Shown here piece by piece: positions 1-7,931 of a stretch of DNA of 64,000 nt (the stretch's first letter is position 1; every line of letters begins with the position of its first letter). The notes beneath the pieces were generated by a model that made no database searches, was not told where the DNA came from, and saw nothing but the letters and a program-made list of their open reading frames with translations. Source of the DNA: Tistrella mobilis. GTDB lineage: Bacteria > Pseudomonadota > Alphaproteobacteria > Tistrellales > Tistrellaceae. Position numbers and translations under genes: made by a program. The DNA is taken from assembly GCF_039634785.1 (NCBI RefSeq), contig NZ_JBBIAB010000002.1, forward strand, positions 248,001 to 312,000, given 5' to 3'.

Positions 1-1893
1 CTGACCCTGCCGGGCGCCAGCCTGCAGGCGGCCCCCGATGCGGGCGGGCGCGTGATCGGCCGGCCGGCGGTGTTCAGCATCTATTACGTCTATGACCGCC
101 GCCAGGCGGGCGGCCGCGACTGGGTGCAGGTCGGCGCCGATGCCTATGGCCGCGTGGATGGCTGGCTTGCCGCCGATCAGGTGCAGGACTGGTCGACCAT
201 GCTGGTGATGGAATACACCCCCGTCGGGCAGCGCCGGCCGGTGCTGTTCTTCGACGAGGCGCCGGCATTGAGTGCGGCGGTCAATGCCGCCGACCCGCAG
301 CAGACCGTGGCCGGCCTGCTGACGGCCGCCCGCCGGGGCACCCCCGAGGGCGGGGTGGTTTCGTTCGAAGAGGCCCGCGGCGTGACCGGCGGTGTCGGAT
401 CCACCGAAGGCGGCTATCTGATGCCGATTCTGGATTTCGAGCGTACCGAGGTCGACGCGACCGGCGTTCCGGTCACCCTGCTGAAGATCGCCAGCCTGAA
501 CAGCGAGGCCGAAGCCCAGCAGCGCCGGATCGACGAGGCCAACCGCCGGACTGCCGAGGCAGAGCGCGAGAGGCGGATCAAAGAAGCGTTGCCGAAGCTC
601 CGGATCGGCATCGTCTTCGTCGTCGACACCACGATTTCGATGGGCCCCTATATCGAACGGGTGCGCGATGCGGTGCGCGTGGCGTATGAAGAACTGCGTG
701 CCGGCGGCCTGCTGGACCGGACCAGTTTCGGCCTGGTCGCCTTTCGCAGCGACATGAGCCGGGAACCGCAGAAATCGCGGCTGGAATACGAAACCCGGGT
801 CTTCCAGAAGCTGGAACCCGGGGCCGATCCCGGCCGGCTGGTCGCCCGGCTGGGCGAGGTGCACGAGGCGACGGTCTCCACGCATGATTTCAGCGAGGAT
901 GCGGTCGCGGGGCTGTACGAAGCGATCACCGACATGTCGTGGGACAGCTTCGATGCGCGCTTCGTGATCCTGGTGACCGATGCCGGGGCGCTGCGGGGCA
1001 ATGATCCGCGAGCGAAATATCAGGGGGTGGATATCCTGAACATCCGCGAACTGGCCGCGCAGAAGAATATCGGCCTGTTTCCGGTACATCTGATCTCGGC
1101 CGAAGCCGAACGCGCCGGGAATGTGGCGGGTGCGCGCCAGCAGTATCAGGTGCTTGGCCAGGCAGATGGACTGACGAATTATTATACCGCCGTGCCAGCG
1201 GCTTCCGTGGATGAATTTCTTCTGAAAGCGTCACGAATCACCTCGGTCATCGCCGACACGGTGAACAACCTGGACAAGGGAAAGCTGACCCCGGAGGTCG
1301 ATCTGCCCTTGAATCCGGACCCGGAGACGGTCGATATCGGCAAGCTGATCGCCAATCACATGTTCAACGCCGAGCAGCGTTATATCGGCCGGATCGAAAA
1401 CAACAAGGTGCCGCAGTTCTTCGCGGCCTGGGCCTCGGACAAGGATCTGCAGGATCCCGACCGTCTGGCGCTGAAGGTGTCGGTGTTCCTGACCCGCAAC
1501 CAGTTGAACGAGCTGGGCCAGCGGCTGGATGCGATCATCGCCCAGGCCAAGGCGGCCTCGACCAGCCCCGAGACCTTTTTCGACCTGCTGCAGAGCCTGG
1601 CGGCCGCCACCGCCCAGGATCCCGGCCGCCACGGCGCCGATTATCGCAGCATCGCCGAACTGGGGCTGCTGCCGGCCTATCTGTCGCGGCTGCCCTATAC
1701 GACCGAGCTGCTGGACATGCGCCCTGCCGACTGGCTGAACAAGGGTTTCACCGGCCAGCAGGCGGTGATCGACGAGCTGATCTACAAATCGACCAGCTAT
1801 CGCGACATCGCGGCATCGGATGTGTGGAAGGATCTGGGGGCGGGCGATCGCGGCCTGGAGGTCCACGCGGTTCCCTTCAGCCTGTTACCCTGA
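1..1893 (+). CDS. PpkA-like protein, C-terminal part with von Willebrand A domain (partial, 5' end outside window)
   Basis: The frame is open at base 1 and stops at 1893, so only about 630 C-terminal residues are present. The first 65 residues look like an SH3-type fold. A charged helical stretch follows, and then a von Willebrand A domain from about residue 200 whose metal-binding MIDAS motif reads DTTIS near residue 209. The protein ends in VPFSLLP. In type VI secretion systems the threonine kinase PpkA carries such a vWA domain at its C terminus, and its gene neighbours tagQRST. The tagT/S/R-like genes directly downstream support the same assignment here. The kinase domain, if there is one, lies outside the window, so a stand-alone vWA protein is possible. 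The stop codon overlaps the next start (TGATG), so the two are translationally coupled. Confidence 0.72.
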   Translation: MTLPGASLQAAPDAGGRVIGRPAVFSIYYVYDRRQAGGRDWVQVGADAYGRVDGWLAADQVQDWSTMLVMEYTPVGQRRPVLFFDEAPALSAAVNAADPQQTVAGLLTAARRGTPEGGVVSFEEARGVTGGVGSTEGGYLMPILDFERTEVDATGVPVTLLKIASLNSEAEAQQRRIDEANRRTAEAERERRIKEALPKLRIGIVFVVDTTISMGPYIERVRDAVRVAYEELRAGGLLDRTSFGLVAFRSDMSREPQKSRLEYETRVFQKLEPGADPGRLVARLGEVHEATVSTHDFSEDAVAGLYEAITDMSWDSFDARFVILVTDAGALRGNDPRAKYQGVDILNIRELAAQKNIGLFPVHLISAEAERAGNVAGARQQYQVLGQADGLTNYYTAVPAASVDEFLLKASRITSVIADTVNNLDKGKLTPEVDLPLNPDPETVDIGKLIANHMFNAEQRYIGRIENNKVPQFFAAWASDKDLQDPDRLALKVSVFLTRNQLNELGQRLDAIIAQAKAASTSPETFFDLLQSLAAATAQDPGRHGADYRSIAELGLLPAYLSRLPYTTELLDMRPADWLNKGFTGQQAVIDELIYKSTSYRDIAASDVWKDLGAGDRGLEVHAVPFSLLP

Positions 1894-2645
1894 TGACGGC
1901 CGGGTCGCTGTTCGATCTTGCAGGTGTGGTGGTGCAGCGGCGGTCGGGCACCGCGGTCTTCGAGGTGGAGATCGGCCGGATCACGCTGGAGCAGGGCGAG
2001 GTGGTGGCGGTGACGGGGCCCAGCGGCTGCGGCAAAAGCACGCTGCTGGACGTTCTGGCCTTCATCCTGCCGCCGCTTCAGGTGGCCGGGCGCTTCCTGT
2101 TCCGGCCGCGCCGGGGGCCGCTGGTGGATGTCTGGGGCCTGGCGCGGCGCCGCGGGATGGATCCGCTGACGGTGCTGCGCCGGCGCCATGTCGGCTATGT
2201 GCCGCAGGTGGGCGGGCTGCTGCCCTTTCTGGACGTGCGCCGCAATGTGATGCTGAGCCCGGCCCTGCTGGGCCAGACGGACGACCGCCAGGTGCTGGCG
2301 CTGGTGGAGCGGCTGGGCATCACCCCGCAGCTGGCCAAACGCCCGGCGGATCTGTCTGTGGGGGAACGCCAGCGGGTGGCGATCGCCCGCGCCCTGGCCC
2401 ATGGCCCCGATGTGGTGATCGCCGACGAGCCGACCGCGGCACTGGACCCGGCGAATGCCGATCTGGTGCTGGAGCTGTTCGTGGAAGAGGCACGGCGCAA
2501 CGGCGTGACCGCGATCATCGCCACCCATGACTGGGACCGGGTGGAGCGGATGGGCCTGCGCCGCATCCACCACCGGATGGTCGATGCCGGCCTTGACGGC
2601 GCCCGGGCGGAGGGGGCAGCGGTGCGCGCCCGGTTCGACACATGA
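1893..2645 (+). CDS. tagT: TagT-like ABC transporter ATPase
   Basis: A 250-residue ABC ATPase. The Walker A is GPSGCGKST, the signature is LSVGERQRVAIARAL, the Walker B is VVIADEPTAALD and the H-loop reads IIATHD. All are intact, so it should hydrolyse ATP. A longer frame begins at 1824, but ATG 1893 overlaps the preceding stop as TGATG and gives the normal N terminus for the LolD/MacB-like family. The gene runs into the FtsX-type permease with an ATGA overlap, so the pair forms one inner-membrane complex. By family and neighbourhood this is TagT of the TagQRST complex, which acts upstream of PpkA kinase in activating type VI secretion after translation. A generic lipoprotein-release ATPase is the alternative. 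Confidence 0.8.
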   Translation: MTAGSLFDLAGVVVQRRSGTAVFEVEIGRITLEQGEVVAVTGPSGCGKSTLLDVLAFILPPLQVAGRFLFRPRRGPLVDVWGLARRRGMDPLTVLRRRHVGYVPQVGGLLPFLDVRRNVMLSPALLGQTDDRQVLALVERLGITPQLAKRPADLSVGERQRVAIARALAHGPDVVIADEPTAALDPANADLVLELFVEEARRNGVTAIIATHDWDRVERMGLRRIHHRMVDAGLDGARAEGAAVRARFDT

Positions 2646-3919
2646 CGGCGCGGCGCCCCGTCCCCCCCCTTCCCCCGCTATCCCTGGCCGGCCGGCTGGC
2701 CGAAACCCTGCGGCTGACCCTGCTGACGGCGGGGCTGGCGCTGCGCGACATCCGCCTGGATCTGCGGCTGACGCTGTGCATGGCACTGGCCATGGCGGCG
2801 GTGCTGGCGCCGCTGCTGGTGCTGTTCGGCCTGAAATTCGGCATCGTCAGCAGCATGCGCGACCAGTTGCGCAACAATGCCCAGATGCGCGAGCTGCGGC
2901 CCATCGGCCAGTACCGGCTGGACGACGCCTGGTTCGCGGCACTGGCGGCACGTCCGGATGTGGCCTTTCTGGCGCCGAACACCCGCTATCTGACCACCTC
3001 CATCCAGTTGCGCGGGCCCGATGGCGGGGCGCGGGTAGAGGTGGAGCTGATCCCGACCCGTGCCGGCGATCCGCTGTTTCCCGAGGACATTGCGGTTCCG
3101 ATCCGCCCGCTCGACGTGGTGTTGAGCCAGCGTGCGGCCGAGAAACTGCGGCTGGCGCCGGGGGATGTGGCAGGCGCCACCATCGGCCGGATCATGGACG
3201 AACAGCGCGAGGCGGTGCGCCCCGAGTTGACGGTGACCGGGGTGCTGCCGGTGGCCGCCTTCGAGCGCGACGCGGCCTTCGTGCCCATCGAGCTGCTGCT
3301 GGCGACCGAGGATTACCGCGAAGGCTATGCAGCCCCCCTGATCGGCGGCGAGGGCCGGCCCCTGCCCGAGGGGCCACGCAGTTTCGCGAGCTTCCGGATC
3401 TATGCCGGCGATATCGACCAGGTCGAAGGGCTGCGCGACCATCTGGCGCTGCTGCACATCGACACCCAGACCCGGCTGTACGACATCCGCCTGATCCAGC
3501 GCTTCGATGCCGGGCTGACCATCATCTTCCTGGTGGTCGCGGGGCTGGGCGGCGGCGGCTATCTGGTCAGCCTGGGGGTGAGCCAGGTGGCGGCGATGGA
3601 GACCAAGACCCGCCAGTTCGGCCTGTTGCGACTGGTGGGGTTCAGCTCGGCCGCGATCGGCCTGTTTCCGCTGATCCATGCGGTGGTCACCGCACTTGCC
3701 GGGTCGGCACTGGCCATCGGGCTCTATTACCTGATGGAACCGGTGATCAACAACGTGTTCCGGAACCAGCTGGCGCTGGACGGGGTGATCTGCCGGATCA
3801 CCGGCACCCATCTGGCGATCGCGGTGGCCGGGTCGGCTGCGGCCGCGCTTCTGGCCTCGATGGCCGCGGCCCGGCGCGCCATGCGGGTTCCGCCGGCCGA
3901 GGGATTGCGCGATCAATGA
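2642..3919 (+). CDS. tagS: TagS-like FtsX-family permease
   Basis: A 425-residue inner-membrane protein with one hydrophobic segment near residues 35-65. A large periplasmic region follows, and then three membrane segments in the last 150 residues. This is the MacB/FtsX permease layout. The periplasmic part carries strings typical of the family, such as PLDVVLSQRAAEKLRL. It overlaps the ATPase gene upstream by ATGA and the FGE-fold gene downstream by ATGA. In the TagQRST pathway TagS pairs with TagT and contacts periplasmic TagR. The assignment rests on the fold plus the gene order. A long frame on the opposite strand (2678-3916) is a GC-rich shadow of this gene. Confidence 0.78.
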   Translation: MTARRPVPPLPPLSLAGRLAETLRLTLLTAGLALRDIRLDLRLTLCMALAMAAVLAPLLVLFGLKFGIVSSMRDQLRNNAQMRELRPIGQYRLDDAWFAALAARPDVAFLAPNTRYLTTSIQLRGPDGGARVEVELIPTRAGDPLFPEDIAVPIRPLDVVLSQRAAEKLRLAPGDVAGATIGRIMDEQREAVRPELTVTGVLPVAAFERDAAFVPIELLLATEDYREGYAAPLIGGEGRPLPEGPRSFASFRIYAGDIDQVEGLRDHLALLHIDTQTRLYDIRLIQRFDAGLTIIFLVVAGLGGGGYLVSLGVSQVAAMETKTRQFGLLRLVGFSSAAIGLFPLIHAVVTALAGSALAIGLYYLMEPVINNVFRNQLALDGVICRITGTHLAIAVAGSAAAALLASMAAARRAMRVPPAEGLRDQ

Positions 3920-6177
3920 CGGAGAGCTTCATGTCGGGGTTACGGGCGATCATCGCTGCTGCAGCCGCTGCGGCTCTTGGCGCCGCGGCGGTCATTCCGC
4001 CGGCCGCAGCGGCCACCGCCGCAGGCGGGGGGGAGGCCGCGGCCGGCATCTGGTGCCGGATCGACGACCCGGCCGCCACGGCGGATGCCGTGGCGGCGGC
4101 GGGCATCAATGTCAGGGAGATCGATGCCCGGTTCACCTGCCCTGCGGCCGCGCCTGCGCTCAGCCTGCCGGACGAGCTGATCCTGCCCATGCCCTGCGAC
4201 CGCCGGATGGTGTTCCGCAAGGTGACGTTCAACCTGGCCCATATTCTGGACAATGTGGAGGCGCATCTGGGCATGGTGGTGCCCCAACAGGGGGTGCAGC
4301 CCACCGTCCAGGCGACGAACGGTGCCTGGACGGCGCCGGTCAGCGGCGGGTTCAGCGACGGCACCGACGATGGCGGGCGGCTGATCCGCCGGGCCTTCTA
4401 TATCGGCAAATACGAGGTGACGGCGCCGCAATACGCCGTGTTCACCGGCGGTGCGGTCACCTGCGCCGACGCGCAGACGGCCGCCGCCGGGGTGAAGGCG
4501 ACCCGGGTTCAGCCGGCGACGCGGGTCAACTGGCTGGACGCGATCAATTTCGCCGATGCCTATTCGCAATGGTTGTTGCAGGAAGACGCCGGGATGCGGG
4601 CGAAGGGCAAGCCGGCCCTGCTGCCGTGGGAGGAAAGCGCCCCCGGCTTCGTGCGTCTGCCGACCGAAGCGGAATGGGAATTCGCCGCCCGCGGTGGCCA
4701 TGCCGGGGCCGACACGCAGAATGCCGCGCTGCCGGATATGCGCGAGGCCACCGGCCGGGTGGTGCCCGGCCGGCTGGACCAGATCGCCAGCCTGCGCGAC
4801 AGCCAGTCGCCCCCACCCAGGGGCGAGGCGGTCTATCCGGTGGGACGGCGGGCACCCAATCTTCTGGGGTTGTACGACGTGGTCGGCAATGCCGATGAAA
4901 TCATGCTCGACCTGTTCCGGCCGATGCGGCCGGACGCGCCCGGCGGGCAGATCGGCGGTTTTCTGGTGAAGGGCGGCAATGCATCGGACGCGGCCGACCG
5001 GGTGGGGGTTGGGGCACGACGCGAGGTGCCGCTTTATCTGGACGGCCGGCCGCTGCGCAGCGCCGAGACCGGTTTCCGCCTGGTGATCTCGGCCCCCGTT
5101 TTCATGGCCAAGCGCGACGACAACTGGCGACCGCTGTCCGGCAATCCGGATCTGGACGAACAGCTGCGTCGCGCCTTCGCCTTGATCGACCGGAGGGGCA
5201 GCGATGTGCCCGGCGCCGCCGATCAGGCCCGGGCCATGGACGAACTGCGCCGCCTGCAGGAGCAGAGCGCCGCCGACCGGAAAGCGGCCGAGGCGGCGCA
5301 GCAGCGCGCCGATGCCCTGCAGGCAGAACTGGAGCAGGCAAAGGCCGCCCAGGCGCGGCTGGGGGCGCTGACGGCCGAACATGCCCGCGCGCGCGACGAG
5401 ATCGCCGGGCTGAAGGCGGCGCTGGACCGGGCGCAGGCCGAGGGCGCGGGGCGGGCGCAAAGCGATGCCCGGCTGGCGGCGCTGCAGGCGACCTATGACC
5501 AGGCGGTCGAGCGCAACCGCGCCCTGCAGGCCGAGCTGAGCCGCGCACAGGCGGCCGCCGCGCCCCCGACGCAGACGGCGGCCGCGACGGCCGATCCGGG
5601 CGCACGCCTGGCCGGGCTGGAGGCCGATTACCGGCAGGTTCTGGCCCGCAATGCCGAGATCACCGGCAGCCTGGACAGCGTGCGCCGGCAGCTGACGGCG
5701 GCCTCTGTCGAGGCGGAGCGGGGTGCGCGCGATGTCCGGCGGGAACGGGTGCGGTCGGCGGCATTGACCATCTCGGCGATCAACATGACCGAACGCATGA
5801 TCCGCTCGGCCACCGGGCTGGCCGATCGGGCCCGGGCCAATCTGGGCGGCCTGCCCGCCGCCGATCGGGCGGCTGCGGAAGCCAATCTGGCCGAGATCGC
5901 GCGGCGGATCGCCGTGCTGGAAGACACCAACCGCGCGCAGTTCCGCTTCTATCTGGGCGTCGTGCTGTCGCTGGGGCGCGGCACGGCCGAAGGGGTGGCC
6001 GACGCGGTGGCGGCGGTGCGGGCCGATCTGGCCGCCCAGGGGGTGGTGGTGCTGGATCAGGCGGTGGCGCTGGTGGAACGGCATCTGGGTGCGGCGGTGC
6101 AGGCGGGGGGTGCGCTGCCCGAAGCGGTGACGGAGCGCTGGCGCGACGACATTACGGCAGTGGGGCGGACATCATGA
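3916..6177 (+). CDS. tagR: TagR-like periplasmic FGE/SUMF1-fold protein with long C-terminal coiled coil
   Basis: About 753 residues. An N-terminal Ala-rich signal peptide is followed by a formylglycine-generating-enzyme-like (SUMF1) domain at roughly residues 150-395. Its landmarks are IGKYEVTAPQYAVF, RVNWLDAINFADAY, RLPTEAEWEFAARGG and VVGNADEIMLDLF. The rest is a long Ala/Gln/Glu-rich region with heptad character (about residues 430-620) and a helical tail. Known TagR proteins are FGE-fold regulators without enzyme activity that bind TagQ and stimulate PpkA. This one is much longer because of the coiled coil. ATG 3916 overlaps the TagS stop. ATG 3931, with GGAGAG four bases upstream, is an equally good start and keeps the signal peptide. 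Confidence 0.75.
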   Translation: MTESFMSGLRAIIAAAAAAALGAAAVIPPAAAATAAGGGEAAAGIWCRIDDPAATADAVAAAGINVREIDARFTCPAAAPALSLPDELILPMPCDRRMVFRKVTFNLAHILDNVEAHLGMVVPQQGVQPTVQATNGAWTAPVSGGFSDGTDDGGRLIRRAFYIGKYEVTAPQYAVFTGGAVTCADAQTAAAGVKATRVQPATRVNWLDAINFADAYSQWLLQEDAGMRAKGKPALLPWEESAPGFVRLPTEAEWEFAARGGHAGADTQNAALPDMREATGRVVPGRLDQIASLRDSQSPPPRGEAVYPVGRRAPNLLGLYDVVGNADEIMLDLFRPMRPDAPGGQIGGFLVKGGNASDAADRVGVGARREVPLYLDGRPLRSAETGFRLVISAPVFMAKRDDNWRPLSGNPDLDEQLRRAFALIDRRGSDVPGAADQARAMDELRRLQEQSAADRKAAEAAQQRADALQAELEQAKAAQARLGALTAEHARARDEIAGLKAALDRAQAEGAGRAQSDARLAALQATYDQAVERNRALQAELSRAQAAAAPPTQTAAATADPGARLAGLEADYRQVLARNAEITGSLDSVRRQLTAASVEAERGARDVRRERVRSAALTISAINMTERMIRSATGLADRARANLGGLPAADRAAAEANLAEIARRIAVLEDTNRAQFRFYLGVVLSLGRGTAEGVADAVAAVRADLAAQGVVVLDQAVALVERHLGAAVQAGGALPEAVTERWRDDITAVGRTS

Positions 6178-6230
6178 CGCGGATGGGCTGTCGGGCAATG
6201 ACTGCGCATCAGCAGAGGGAGACCAAGGGC

Positions 6231-7397
6231 ATGAAGACGAGACTGCGAGACGCGCGCGGCGCCGGGAAAACGGCCGGGCGGGCCGGTCTGGTGGCGGTGA
6301 CGGTCGCCGCTCTGGCGATGCAGGGCTGCGTGACCACAGGGGTGCGCAGCACCTATAGCGATCCTGCGGACGCATGCTCGGCCCGGCGGGAGCCGATGAT
6401 CCAGATGGTCGAGAAGTTCAACGAGCCGATCGTGAAGGGGGCCGCGACCGGTGCTCTGGTTGGGGCGCTGGCGGGGGCGCTGATCTCTCACAACAGCGGC
6501 GGCAGGGTCAATCCGCTGGCGGTTCTGGGCGGTGCGGCCGTGGGTGGCGCGCTGGGCGCCGGGGCCGGCTATCTGCAGGCGAAGCAGGATCAGGCATCCA
6601 GCCGGGAAGAGCTGCTGTCATCAGTGGATGCCGATGCCCGGCTGTACGGCGCGCGCAGCAGCACCCTGCGCAATTCGATCACCAATCTTTACGACTGCCG
6701 GCGCAGCCAGATCGCGAAGGTCACCGAACAGTTCAGCTCCGGCATTCTGTCGGGCCCGCAGGCCAAGGCAGAGTTGACCCGGATCCAGACCGCGATCGCG
6801 GCCGATGACGAGCTGCTGAACAAGGCGCTCGGCACCTCGGAAAAGCGGGTGGTGGAGATCGCCTCGGCCCGTGCCAGCGCCGGCGGCTACAGCAGCGCCG
6901 ACGCCTATCTGGGCCAGGCGGCAAGCTGGACGCCGCAGGTCGGATGGGCTGATCCCGACGCGGCGACGCCGGCGGGCGTGACCACGATGTATTCCCGCGG
7001 CAGCGTGAATGTCCGCAGCGGACCGTCGACCGGCAACGCGGTGATCGGCGGGTTGAGCCAGGGCCAGGAGGTTCGGGTGACCGGCCGGGCCGGCAATGGC
7101 AACCGCTGGGCCGAGGTGGCCCTGGGCGACCAGACCGGCTATGTCCTGGCCTCGCTGCTGGCCGATCAGCCGGTTGCGGCGGCATCGGCCCCGGCGGCAC
7201 CGGTGGAGAAAGAGGACGACACCCCCGCGAGGCCCGCGCTGACGCCGGCCAAAGCGGTGATCGTCAACGCACCGCCGGCGGCGGAAAACCCCGCCCAGGC
7301 CATGGTGCTGGAGCAGAAGCAGACCGAGGCGATGGCCCGCAGCCTCAGCCAGCGCACCTCTCAGGATCTGGCGATGGCGCTGGATCTGGTCGGCTGA
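6231..7397 (+). CDS. Outer-membrane lipoprotein with glycine zipper and SH3b domain (TagQ-like by position)
   Basis: 388 residues. A signal peptide ends in LAMQGC, a plausible lipobox whose Cys would be lipidated. Next comes a glycine-zipper segment (ATGALVGALAGALI and GGAAVGGALGAGAGY), a helical middle region, and a bacterial SH3 domain near residues 255-310 (GSVNVRSGPSTGNAVI). An Ala/Pro-rich tail closes the protein. The start is ATG 6231, with AGAGGGAGA upstream. An ATG at 6174 overlaps the TagR stop and would add 19 polar residues. In TagQRST loci TagQ is the outer-membrane lipoprotein that anchors TagR, so the place in this operon suggests that job. I cannot show sequence homology to TagQ itself, so the name is positional. 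Confidence 0.65.
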   Translation: MKTRLRDARGAGKTAGRAGLVAVTVAALAMQGCVTTGVRSTYSDPADACSARREPMIQMVEKFNEPIVKGAATGALVGALAGALISHNSGGRVNPLAVLGGAAVGGALGAGAGYLQAKQDQASSREELLSSVDADARLYGARSSTLRNSITNLYDCRRSQIAKVTEQFSSGILSGPQAKAELTRIQTAIAADDELLNKALGTSEKRVVEIASARASAGGYSSADAYLGQAASWTPQVGWADPDAATPAGVTTMYSRGSVNVRSGPSTGNAVIGGLSQGQEVRVTGRAGNGNRWAEVALGDQTGYVLASLLADQPVAAASAPAAPVEKEDDTPARPALTPAKAVIVNAPPAAENPAQAMVLEQKQTEAMARSLSQRTSQDLAMALDLVG

Positions 7398-7495
7398 TCC
7401 GGGCGGGGTGATCCGGGGCCGGGTGCCATCGGTTCAGGGGGCGCCCGGCCCCTCCGATCGTTCAACACCGATGTGGTTTCGGCTGGAGGTATGCA

Positions 7496-7804
7496 GTGAT
7501 CGTCTTCCTGCGATGGCTGTTCCTGATCCTTGGTATCGTCTTCCTGGCATCGGCACTGTTTTTATGGATCGTGTCGATGTTCATGGTCGACATGTTGCCG
7601 CCGGTGCTGGGGCTGCGCATGGCGTCTCTGGCCCCGCTGGTACTGGTGGGACTGGCGCTGCTGGTGCCGGGCCTGCTGCTCTGCCTTGTGTCGACCCGCC
7701 GCCGGCAGCTGCCCCTGGCATCGGGCCGCGGCCGCGCTGGTGGTCGGCCCCGCCCGCCGGTCGGCGGTGGCCGCAGCCCGAGGGGGCGGCTCGACCGGCT
7801 CTGA
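7496..7804 (+). CDS. Small two-helix membrane protein, function unknown
   Basis: A 102-residue protein with two strong hydrophobic helices (about residues 3-32 and 40-66), then a basic, Gly/Pro/Arg-rich tail that is probably cytoplasmic. The start is GTG 7496, supported by a GGAGGT Shine-Dalgarno sequence five bases upstream. An ATG at 7491 is in another frame. It lies 98 bases after the lipoprotein gene and could be the last gene of the secretion-regulation operon. I recognise no family. Confidence 0.55.
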   Translation: MIVFLRWLFLILGIVFLASALFLWIVSMFMVDMLPPVLGLRMASLAPLVLVGLALLVPGLLLCLVSTRRRQLPLASGRGRAGGRPRPPVGGGRSPRGRLDRL

Positions 7805-7931
7805 CCGGTCGCGGGCTCATGACCTGCCTCATGTCCGAAAATCCCGGACCATTAACGTCAGGGTTCCCGCCCTGCCGGACGTCTTTCCCTTCAGACGGGA
7901 TGATGCATCCGGGAAAGGAACCAGCGGGATC
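7805..7931 (+). promoter_or_regulatory. Leader upstream of the TonB-receptor gene with hairpins; possible occlusion of the ribosome site
   Basis: This 127-base gap holds two inverted repeats. GTCCG (7833-7837) pairs with CGGAC (7845-7849). CTTTCCC (7883-7889) pairs with GGGAAAG (7911-7917) and encloses a smaller GGATG-ATG-CATCC stem (7898-7910). The likely Shine-Dalgarno sequence AAAGGAA (7914-7920) overlaps the 3' arm of the second stem, so folding could limit translation of the receptor. I see no FUR-type repeat here. No conserved riboswitch core is evident. Confidence 0.3.

Noticed and set aside
2527-3915. N-terminal extension of the FGE-like protein back to 2527
   Set aside because: That stretch is in another frame of the ABC ATPase and permease genes, which are certain. 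The real start is at 3916 or 3931, where a signal peptide begins.
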